Shown in pieces: positions 1 to 5,729 of a DNA stretch of 6,833 nt; the stretch's first letter is position 1; each line of letters opens with the position of its first letter. Source of the DNA: an uncultured Verrucomicrobiota bacterium (GTDB lineage: Bacteria > Verrucomicrobiota > Kiritimatiellia > RFP12 > UBA1067); assembly GCA_946543025.1 (NCBI GenBank), contig CAMNLN010000191.1:1-6833 (forward strand). The letters are read 5' to 3'. A model generated the notes under the pieces. That model saw only the letters and a program-made list of their open reading frames with translations, ran no database searches and had not been told where the DNA came from. Position numbers and translations under genes: made by a program.

Positions 1-2595
1 CTGCCGTGCGAGGACGGCAACTACCCGATGTGCGTGCTCTACCGCGTGGACCGCAAGACGGGCGAGACGCGCCAGCTCACGTTCGAGCAGGACAGCGACT
101 TCACGCCCACCGTCACGCATGACGGCCGTGTGATGTTCACGCGCTGGGAGTATTCGGACCTCGCGCACTTCTTCGCGCGCGAGCTGATGACGATGAACCC
201 GGACGGCGTGGGCCAGCTCGCGCTGTGGGGCTCGGGCACCTACTCGCCGCCGTTCTTCTCGAACGCGCGCAGCGTGCCGGGCGAGCCGCATCTCATCTCG
301 ATGTTCACCGGCGGGCACCACTGCCGCAGCGAGCTGGGACGCTTCTGCCTGTGCGACCCGACTCTGGCGCGCGCCTATCCGTTCACGTTCGATCCGCCCG
401 ACCGCGAATGGACGCCCGACCTCGCACTCCCCATGCGCGTGATGCCCAAGGTTTTCCCGAAGGAAAAGACGGGCCTCGTGCATGAGTTCACCGGCTACGG
501 CAAGGACGTGGACGGCGACGTGTGCGACCCGTTCGTGGAGAACCAGTTCGCGCGCGGCAAGCCGTACTTCGGCTATCCGTGGCCCCTCAGCGCGAAGTAC
601 CATCTCGTGAACGCAAAGACGGCGCCGGACGGGCTCGTGGGCATTTACCTCGTGGACACGTTCGACAATGTCACCCTCGTCGCGGAATATCCGGACGGCA
701 TCTACGCCGAGCCGATTCCTTTTGCCGCCCGGAAGCGCCCGCCCGTCATCCCCGACCGCAGCGAGAAGGGCAAGAAGACCTGTTCCGTGCACATCGCCGA
801 CATCTACAACGGCCCCGGCCTCGCGGGCGTGCCGCGCGGGACGGCGAAGAAGCTGCGCGTCTTCTCCTACCACTTCAACTACCACAAGACGGGCGGGCAT
901 TCCATGACGGGCCTCGACCGCGTGGAGTCCGGCTGGGACGTCAAGCGCATCCTCGGCACGGTGGACGTCGAGAAGGACGGCAGCATCTGCTTCGAGATGC
1001 CGGCCAACACCCCGGTCTCCTTCCAGCCGCTCGACGGCGAAGGGCGCGCCCTCCAGCTGATGCGCAGCTGGACGGTGGGCATGCCCGGCGAGCGCGTGAG
1101 CTGCACGGGCTGCCACGAGGACAACCGTTCGTCCATTCACACGAAGCGCACGATCGCCGACGAAAAGTATTTCAAAGGCGAGATCCAGCAGATCAAGCCG
1201 ACAGACGGCGACGGTCTGCGTCCGTGGGGCTTTGCGAACGAGCTGTGGCCCGTGGTCGTGAAGAACTGCAATTCCTGCCACAAGCTCGAATCGCCTGAAG
1301 CGGCTTACCGCAAGCTCCATCCTTACATGCGTCGGCCCGGACCCGAGTCGGAGATTCCCGTCCTGGAACCGCTCGACTACCATGTGTCCACCAGTCCGCT
1401 CCTCCAAATGCTGGAGAAGGGGCACCACGGCGTGAGGCTGACGGCGGCGGAGCTTCTGAAGTTCCACGAGTGGGGTGACCTGAACGTGCCGTTCTTCGGC
1501 AAGTGGAATCCGCCGGCGTTCAAGACGGACCGCTATTCAATGGCCTGCACCAACCAGATCGCGCGCCGCATCGCCCTCACCTCCCGCTACGCCAACGTTA
1601 CCGACGATCCCGAGGCGGAGCACGACCGCTACAAAGCGCTCGTCGAAAAGCAATTAAAGGAATCAACCGCGAGCCGCCAGCCACCGGCCACTAGCCGCCA
1701 ACCACTCGCCACTAAATTACGTCTTCCCGGTTGGCCGTTCTCGAAACGGGCGGCGATCGACGCGCAGACGGGCGGCGTGGACGACGTGCCGCAGGTGACG
1801 ACAATGACGCTGTCGCTTGGGGACGGCGTCTCGATGACGTTCCGCCGCATTCCTGCGGGCATCTACGTGATGGGATCGACGAACGGCTGTCCGAACGAGA
1901 CACAGCGCGTGGTGACCGTCGCGAAGGCCTTCTGGCTGGGCGAGACCGAGGTGCGGAACGACCAGTACCACGCCTTTGATTCCGCGCACGATTCGCGCTA
2001 CCAGGACATGTTTGGCAAGGACCACATCGTGCCGGGCTGGATCGGCAACCACCGGCTCATGCCGGCGGTGCGCGTGAGCTGGGAGCACGCGACGGCGTTC
2101 TGCGCGTGGTTGGGAAAGCAGACGGGACGGACGGCGCGTCTCCCGACGGAGGAGGAGTGGGAGTGGGCCGCGCGTTGCGGCACGGACACGCCCTTCCCCT
2201 GGGGTGGTTTGGCAGAGGATTACTCGAAGTATGCGAACCTCGCCGACAAGCAGGTTCGCTGGTCGATGAACGAGGGGTGGGACGGCCCTGGGCGGATTCG
2301 TCCGCGCAAGCCCTACAAGGTGGAGCAGAACTTCCCGCTGCATGACGAGCAGTGGACGGACGACGCGTTCTCGCTCAACTATGTGCGGCGGGCGCGGCCG
2401 AACCTCTGGGGCCTCTACGACATGCACGGCAACGCGGCGGAATGGACGGCGAGCGCGTACGACGCGACGCGCAGGACGGTGCGCGGCGGTAGCTTCGCGA
2501 GTCGTCCGAAGGACGCCACCTCCAGCTGGCGGTGGGGCTACGAGTCGTGGCAGAAGGTCTACGACGTCGGTTTCCGCGTCCTCATCGAGGAATGA
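1..2595 (+). CDS. HzsA-like di-heme protein fused to a SUMF1 (FGE-like) domain, 5'-partial
   Basis: The frame is open to the left edge, so the start codon is outside; 864 codons are visible, ending in TGA. Codons 1 to about 240 resemble a TolB/PD40-type beta-propeller (for example YRVDRKTGETRQLTF, then MNPDG). Around codons 260-375 the pattern DIYNGPGLAGVPRGT followed by MPGERVSCTGCHE matches the hydrazine synthase alpha middle-domain family common in planctomycetes and relatives. Two c-type heme sites are visible: CTGCH at codons 368-372 and CNSCH at 423-427. A low-complexity linker (about 555-580) precedes a SUMF1/FGE-sulfatase domain (about 599-864) with IPAGIYVMGS, LPTEEEWEWAAR, GLYDMHGNAAEW and VRGGSF. 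The cysteine pair used by formylglycine-generating enzymes after RGGS is absent. Heme motifs imply export, but any signal peptide lies outside the window. True hydrazine synthesis is unlikely; the substrate is unknown. Domain calls are firm, function is not. Confidence 0.85.
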   Translation: MPCEDGNYPMCVLYRVDRKTGETRQLTFEQDSDFTPTVTHDGRVMFTRWEYSDLAHFFARELMTMNPDGVGQLALWGSGTYSPPFFSNARSVPGEPHLISMFTGGHHCRSELGRFCLCDPTLARAYPFTFDPPDREWTPDLALPMRVMPKVFPKEKTGLVHEFTGYGKDVDGDVCDPFVENQFARGKPYFGYPWPLSAKYHLVNAKTAPDGLVGIYLVDTFDNVTLVAEYPDGIYAEPIPFAARKRPPVIPDRSEKGKKTCSVHIADIYNGPGLAGVPRGTAKKLRVFSYHFNYHKTGGHSMTGLDRVESGWDVKRILGTVDVEKDGSICFEMPANTPVSFQPLDGEGRALQLMRSWTVGMPGERVSCTGCHEDNRSSIHTKRTIADEKYFKGEIQQIKPTDGDGLRPWGFANELWPVVVKNCNSCHKLESPEAAYRKLHPYMRRPGPESEIPVLEPLDYHVSTSPLLQMLEKGHHGVRLTAAELLKFHEWGDLNVPFFGKWNPPAFKTDRYSMACTNQIARRIALTSRYANVTDDPEAEHDRYKALVEKQLKESTASRQPPATSRQPLATKLRLPGWPFSKRAAIDAQTGGVDDVPQVTTMTLSLGDGVSMTFRRIPAGIYVMGSTNGCPNETQRVVTVAKAFWLGETEVRNDQYHAFDSAHDSRYQDMFGKDHIVPGWIGNHRLMPAVRVSWEHATAFCAWLGKQTGRTARLPTEEEWEWAARCGTDTPFPWGGLAEDYSKYANLADKQVRWSMNEGWDGPGRIRPRKPYKVEQNFPLHDEQWTDDAFSLNYVRRARPNLWGLYDMHGNAAEWTASAYDATRRTVRGGSFASRPKDATSSWRWGYESWQKVYDVGFRVLIEE
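1673..1714. repeat. In-frame heptanucleotide tandem array, six units, consensus GCCACYA
   Basis: Six consecutive 7-base units are readable, for example GCCACTA at 1687-1693 and 1708-1714, and GCCGCCA at 1673-1679 and 1694-1700. The other units differ at one to three positions. Six units make 42 bases, a multiple of three, so the reading frame is kept; they encode the Ser/Arg/Gln/Pro/Ala/Thr-rich linker between the heme and SUMF1 domains of the large fusion protein. Two TTA codons (1654-1656 and 1717-1719), a codon I would expect to be rare in a gene this GC-rich, sit on either side. The array resembles the short tandemly repeated repetitive sequences known from cyanobacteria in unit size, not in unit sequence. 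Confidence 0.8.
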
Positions 2596-2676
2596 CGCGT
2601 CCAAGAGCCGTGGAGCGGAAGCGGACGAGGCCTACGGCAACAGCCATGTCGCGTCAACGGCAATACGACGAAATTG
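2596..2676. other. Intergenic stretch, no gene or clear terminator
   Basis: These 81 bases separate the stop of the fusion gene from the xseB promoter. CGTCC at 2598-2602 could pair with GGACG at 2623-2627, but the loop is 20 bases and no T-run follows, so this is not a convincing terminator. The stretch is GC-rich until about 2660, where it becomes more AT-rich toward the promoter. Confidence 0.6.
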
Positions 2677-2685
2677 TGGTATAAT
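2677..2685 (+). promoter_or_regulatory. Extended -10 sigma-70-type promoter for the xseB operon
   Basis: TG at 2677-2678, one base, then a perfect TATAAT at 2680-2685 form an extended -10 element. It sits in a short AT-rich patch of an otherwise GC-rich window and in the largest gap between genes. No good -35 box is seen at the usual 16-18 base spacing; extended -10 promoters often do without one. Transcription would begin near 2692, leaving a leader of about 25 bases before the xseB start at 2717. It would drive xseB and, given the tight spacing, probably the three genes that follow. Confidence 0.75.
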
Positions 2686-2706
2686 AGCCGTCAACCGGCG
2701 GAGCAT

Positions 2707-2710
2707 GGAG
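2707..2710 (+). promoter_or_regulatory. Ribosome binding site that decides the xseB start
   Basis: GGAG ends 6 bases before the ATG at 2717. The upstream in-frame ATG at 2705 has GGAG at 2700-2703 only one base away, which is too close to work well. The GGAG used for 2717 overlaps that upstream ATG, so 2717 is preferred. Confidence 0.65.
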
Positions 2711-2716
2711 AACGAG

Positions 2717-2947
2717 ATGGCGGACGAGAAACAGAATTTCGAGGATGCGCTGAAGAAGCTTGAGCGGCTTGTCGGCGAGATGGAGTCCGGCGACCTGTCT
2801 CTGGACGAGATGATGAAGCGTTTCGAGGAGGGGCGGCGACTCGTCTCCTTCTGCACGACCGAGCTGGAGACGATTCGCCAGCGCATCGAGAAGGTGACAT
2901 CCGCCGTGCCGCCTTCGGTCGAGCCGATGGACATCTTGAAGGGTTAA
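2717..2947 (+). CDS. xseB: Exodeoxyribonuclease VII small subunit
   Basis: The 76-residue product is the normal size for XseB. The family core is plain: FEDALKKLERLVGEMESGDL at residues 8-27, SLDEMMKRFEEGRRLVSFC at 28-46, then a helix ending in the QRIEKV region. XseB forms the small, helical, non-catalytic partner of XseA; the complex degrades single-stranded DNA to short oligonucleotides in the cytoplasm. The catalytic partner xseA is not in this window. The start at 2717 is chosen from its ribosome binding site; a start at 2705 would add four residues (MENE). It is the first gene after the extended -10 promoter, and its stop lies 3 bases before the next ATG, which indicates co-transcription with the ATP-binding protein and rny. 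Identification is confident. Confidence 0.93.
   Translation: MADEKQNFEDALKKLERLVGEMESGDLSLDEMMKRFEEGRRLVSFCTTELETIRQRIEKVTSAVPPSVEPMDILKG
2938..2943 (+). promoter_or_regulatory. Ribosome binding site of the GHKL ATPase gene
   Basis: GAAGGG ends 7 bases before the ATG at 2951 and lies inside the last codons of xseB. This placement supports translation linked to xseB. Confidence 0.6.
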
Positions 2948-2950
2948 TCC

Positions 2951-4087
2951 ATGACAAAAGACATCTATGTCCAGGCACGGGCCGACCATGTGGCCTCACT
3001 TGCGAGCGCCTCGCCGTTGGCAGCCGTCGAGGAACTCGTCTGGAACGCGCTTGACGCGGACGCGCGCGACGTGCGGGTGGACCTCGTGACGAATCCGCTC
3101 GGCGGCATCGACGCGATTCGCGTGACGGACGACGGTACGGGCATCGACATCCTGCGCGCCGACGAGACGTTCGGTTCGCTCGGCGGAAGCTGGAAGCGCG
3201 CGGACGGCGCGACGACTTCTGCCCGCCACCGTCGTCTGCACGGTCGCCACGGGCGCGGCCGGTTCAAGACGTTCGCGCTAGGAAGTCACGTCGAGTGGCG
3301 CACCACCATGCGCGCGGGCGGCGACCTGCTCTCGTACGTGCTCTCCGGCGATGCGACAGAGCCGGGCGTCTTCCACGTGACGCCTGCCGACGGAACGGGG
3401 CCTGCCACGGGGACGGAGGTGTTCGTGACGGGCGTTCACGCGAACGCGGAGGCGCTCGCGGACGCGTCGGCCGCCGTGCAGACGCTCGCGGCGAAGTTTG
3501 CGCTCTACCTGAAGGCATATCCGGACGTCGCGGTCTACTACTGCGGTTTGCCGGTCTCGCCGGTGATTGTCCAGCGTCGTTGCACGGACTATACGGTCGA
3601 CGCCGGCAACGGACAGATTGCAAAGCTTGAGGTCATCGAGTGGCGGCGGCGCTTTCCGGGGACGGGGCGACTCGTGTTCTGCGGCCGTGACGGCTTCGCG
3701 CTGCATGACCGTCCGGCTGGCGTCCGGCCCGGCTGGCCGTACAGCTTTACCGCTTATCTCGTTGCGGCTCGCTTCGGCGAGCTTGCGGCCGAGAACGCGC
3801 TCGTGATGGATGAACTTCATCCCGAGGTGCGAGCCTACCTCGACGCGGCGCGACGCGTCCTGCGCGACCACTTTCGGGCGCGCGCGGCGGAGGACGCGGA
3901 AGGGCGTATCGCCAAATGGATCGCCGAGAAGAGCTACCCGTTCGCGGCGGACGACACGTCGCCCGAGCGCGTGGCCTTCGACGTGGGCGTTGCGGACATG
4001 CGCGCGCATCTGGACAGCTTCGATTCTCTGCCCGTCGGCGAGCGTACCTACCTCTTCTCCCTCCTTCGCAAGTCCCTTGGAGGCTAA
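2951..4087 (+). CDS. GHKL-type ATP-binding protein of unknown role, short C-terminus
   Basis: The 378-residue product has the ATP-binding fold of the gyrase/Hsp90/histidine kinase/MutL group. The N-box is VEELVWNALDADA at residues 26-38, with E28 and N32 spaced as the catalytic Glu and Mg-binding Asn of MutL. The G1 box is VTDDGTGID at 58-66. A glycine/basic lid-like motif, HGRHGRGRFKT, is at 97-107, and a GTEV motif is at 154-157. No histidine-kinase phospho-acceptor domain, signal peptide or membrane segment is visible, so it is probably cytoplasmic. The C-terminal region (about 310-378, with EKSYPFAADD) resembles the middle of longer GHKL proteins of about 700 residues that I recall, and then stops. 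It lies 3 bases after xseB and 1 base before rny. A nucleic-acid-linked ATPase role is an inference from these neighbours; an anti-phage or MORC-like role cannot be excluded. Confidence 0.85.
   Translation: MTKDIYVQARADHVASLASASPLAAVEELVWNALDADARDVRVDLVTNPLGGIDAIRVTDDGTGIDILRADETFGSLGGSWKRADGATTSARHRRLHGRHGRGRFKTFALGSHVEWRTTMRAGGDLLSYVLSGDATEPGVFHVTPADGTGPATGTEVFVTGVHANAEALADASAAVQTLAAKFALYLKAYPDVAVYYCGLPVSPVIVQRRCTDYTVDAGNGQIAKLEVIEWRRRFPGTGRLVFCGRDGFALHDRPAGVRPGWPYSFTAYLVAARFGELAAENALVMDELHPEVRAYLDAARRVLRDHFRARAAEDAEGRIAKWIAEKSYPFAADDTSPERVAFDVGVADMRAHLDSFDSLPVGERTYLFSLLRKSLGG
4079..4083 (+). promoter_or_regulatory. Ribosome binding site that decides the rny start
   Basis: GGAGG, a full Shine-Dalgarno core, ends 5 bases before the ATG at 4089. 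It lies in the last codons of the preceding gene. It supports 4089 as the start even though the resulting N-terminus is unusually long for RNase Y. Confidence 0.75.
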
Positions 4088-4088
4088 G

Positions 4089-5714
4089 ATGTTCACTTGC
4101 CCTCACCTTTCGTCATTCGCCATTCGTCCTTCGCCGCTTTTCGCGCTCTCAAGCTCGACGTGGGAAGGCCTTTCCGACGGCGTTGCGATTCTCATCATCG
4201 CCGCGTTGCTGGTGGTGGGGCTCTTCCTCGGCTACGCGCTGCGCGGTCTGGTGGGGCGGTGGCAAGCGGAGGCGATCGAGAAGCGGATGCGTCTGCGCGA
4301 GGACGAGGCCGAAAGCGAGATCAAGGCGCGGCTGAAGGAGGCTGATATCGCGGCGCGAGCCGCCGTGGTGAAGGCGCGCGAGGCGTTCGAGGCGTCAACG
4401 AAGAAACGCCGCGAGGAATTGCAGGGCGTGGAAGATCGCCAGACGCAACGCGAGGCGAACCTCGACCGCAAGGCCGCTTCGCTCGACGCGCGCGAGACGG
4501 CCGTCAACGCGAAGGCCGCCGCTGCGGACGCGGCCGCCAAGGAGGCGTCCGCCCAGGCGAAGGCTGCGGACGAACGCCTCAAAACGTTGGCGCGCATGAC
4601 GCACGAGGAGGCGAGGCGGGAGATCCTGCGGCAGGCGAACGCGGAACTGCGCGATGACGCGGCCATCCTTTCCCGCCGCATCCAGGAGGCGGCGCGCGAG
4701 CAGGGGGAGACCATTGCGGCGCGAATCGTCGCGGACGCCGTGCAGCGGTGTGCGGTTGCGCACGTGAACGAACTGACGACGTCGACCGTGCCGCTGCCGG
4801 CCCCTGAGATGAAAGGGCGCATCGTCGGGCGCGAGGGCCGCAACGTGCGCGCGTTCGAGGCGGCGACGGGCGTGACGCTGCTGCTGGACGATGCGCCGGA
4901 CACGGTCGTGCTCTCGGCGTTCGATCCGCATCGGCGCGAGGTGGCGCGCCGCGCGTTGGTTGCGCTGATCGAGGACGGCCGCATCCATCCCGCGTCGATC
5001 GAGGCCGCTGTCGCAGCGGCCCAGAGGTCCGTCGAGAAGTCGAACATGGAGGCAGGCGAGGCCGCCGCCGCAGAGGCGGGCGTGGCGGGGCTGCCGGCTG
5101 AGATCCTGAAGCAGATGGGCTCGCTCGCGTTCAGGACGTCATTTTCGCAGAACGTGCTGCGTCATTCCGTGGAGGTGGCACTCCTCATGGGGACGATGGC
5201 GGCGGAGATGGGGTTGGACGCCGCCAAGGCGCGCCGTATCGGATTTCTGCACGATATCGGCAAGGCCCAGACGGCGACGGCCAAGGGCGCGCACGCGGCG
5301 ATGGGCGCCGAGTGTCTCAAGGCTCACGGCGAGGCGGCGGACGTTTGCGCGGCCGTGGCGGCGCATCACGCCGAGCCGGGTACGGACGGCGGCGTGTACG
5401 GCGTCTTGTGCGCGGCGGCGGATGCCATCTCGTCGGCGCGTCCGGGCGCGCGTCAGGAGTCGGTGAACGATTACGTGCAGCGCTTGGAGGAGATTGAGAA
5501 GATCGCGCGCGCCCACGCGGGCGTGACGGGTGTCTTCGCCGTGCAGGCGGGGCGCGACGTGCGCGTGCTGGTGGACCCGGCCGCGATCGGCGACCAGGCG
5601 GCCGCCGAGTTGGCCAGCGAGATTTGCCGCGACATCTCGGCGCGCGTGACGTTCCCCGGCATGATCCGCGTTACCGTCATCCGCGAGCTTCGGTGCGTCG
5701 AATATGCGAAGTGA
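4089..5714 (+). CDS. rny: Ribonuclease Y (membrane-anchored endoribonuclease)
   Basis: The 541-residue product has the full RNase Y layout. A membrane segment at about 31-51 (GVAILIIAALLVVGLFLGYA) anchors it to the inner membrane. A long charged, alanine-rich coiled coil spans about 56-215. A KH RNA-binding domain carries MKGRIVGREGRNVRAFEA at 241-258, with the GREG loop at 247-250. An HD phosphohydrolase domain carries H359, the H388-D389 pair in FLHDIGKA, H426/H427 and D445. The C-terminus, VTVIRELRCVEYAK, is typical of the family. It starts bulk mRNA decay by endonucleolytic cleavage. The start at 4089 follows a strong GGAGG; the open frame runs further upstream, but only inside the ATPase gene. 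About 30 residues precede the membrane segment, against about five in Bacillus subtilis RNase Y; part of this extension is encoded by a heptanucleotide array. Probably co-transcribed from the xseB promoter. Confidence 0.95.
   Translation: MFTCPHLSSFAIRPSPLFALSSSTWEGLSDGVAILIIAALLVVGLFLGYALRGLVGRWQAEAIEKRMRLREDEAESEIKARLKEADIAARAAVVKAREAFEASTKKRREELQGVEDRQTQREANLDRKAASLDARETAVNAKAAAADAAAKEASAQAKAADERLKTLARMTHEEARREILRQANAELRDDAAILSRRIQEAAREQGETIAARIVADAVQRCAVAHVNELTTSTVPLPAPEMKGRIVGREGRNVRAFEAATGVTLLLDDAPDTVVLSAFDPHRREVARRALVALIEDGRIHPASIEAAVAAAQRSVEKSNMEAGEAAAAEAGVAGLPAEILKQMGSLAFRTSFSQNVLRHSVEVALLMGTMAAEMGLDAAKARRIGFLHDIGKAQTATAKGAHAAMGAECLKAHGEAADVCAAVAAHHAEPGTDGGVYGVLCAAADAISSARPGARQESVNDYVQRLEEIEKIARAHAGVTGVFAVQAGRDVRVLVDPAAIGDQAAAELASEICRDISARVTFPGMIRVTVIRELRCVEYAK
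4108..4135. repeat. Heptanucleotide tandem array, four units, consensus ATTCGYC, inside rny
   Basis: Four consecutive 7-base units are readable: TTTCGTC, ATTCGCC, ATTCGTC and CTTCGCC, with alternating T/C at the sixth position. A weaker fifth unit may follow to 4142. They begin 19 bases after the A of the rny start codon and encode about residues 7-16 of the N-terminal extension. The unit differs from that of the array at 1673-1714 but has the same length. Confidence 0.7.
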
Positions 5715-5717
5715 AAA

Positions 5718-5722
5718 AAGGA
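5718..5722 (+). promoter_or_regulatory. Ribosome binding site of the SGNH hydrolase gene
   Basis: AAGGA, preceded by a run of A, ends 7 bases before the ATG at 5730 in the 15-base gap after rny. It supports this start, which also places a signal peptide at the N-terminus. Confidence 0.65.
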
Positions 5723-5729
5723 AATCGTC

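Noticed and set aside
1673..1714. CRISPR-like repeat array
   Set aside because: The units are 7 bases long and directly adjacent with no spacers, which does not fit a CRISPR array.
1717..2604. 295-codon open frame on the minus strand
   Set aside because: It lies entirely opposite the SUMF1 part of the large + strand gene; the arginine- and proline-rich product has no recognisable domain and is a by-product of high GC.
2598..2627. Possible terminator hairpin after the fusion gene
   Set aside because: The stem is only five pairs with a 20-base loop and no T-run follows.
2342..2716. Upstream extension of xseB
   Set aside because: It runs through the SUMF1 coding region and the promoter, so it cannot be part of the same message; XseB is normally about 75-80 residues.
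3810..4088. Upstream in-frame start for rny
   Set aside because: It would overlap the ATPase gene by nearly 280 bases and add an arginine-rich stretch unlike RNase Y; the GGAGG before 4089 explains the start.
3278..4096. 272-codon open frame on the minus strand
   Set aside because: It is the shadow of the GHKL ATPase gene, which has clear motifs and a ribosome binding site; the minus-strand product matches nothing.
4163..4175. Near-palindrome around AAGGCCTT inside rny
   Set aside because: It is short, lies within coding sequence just before the membrane segment, and has no second copy or partner to suggest an operator.
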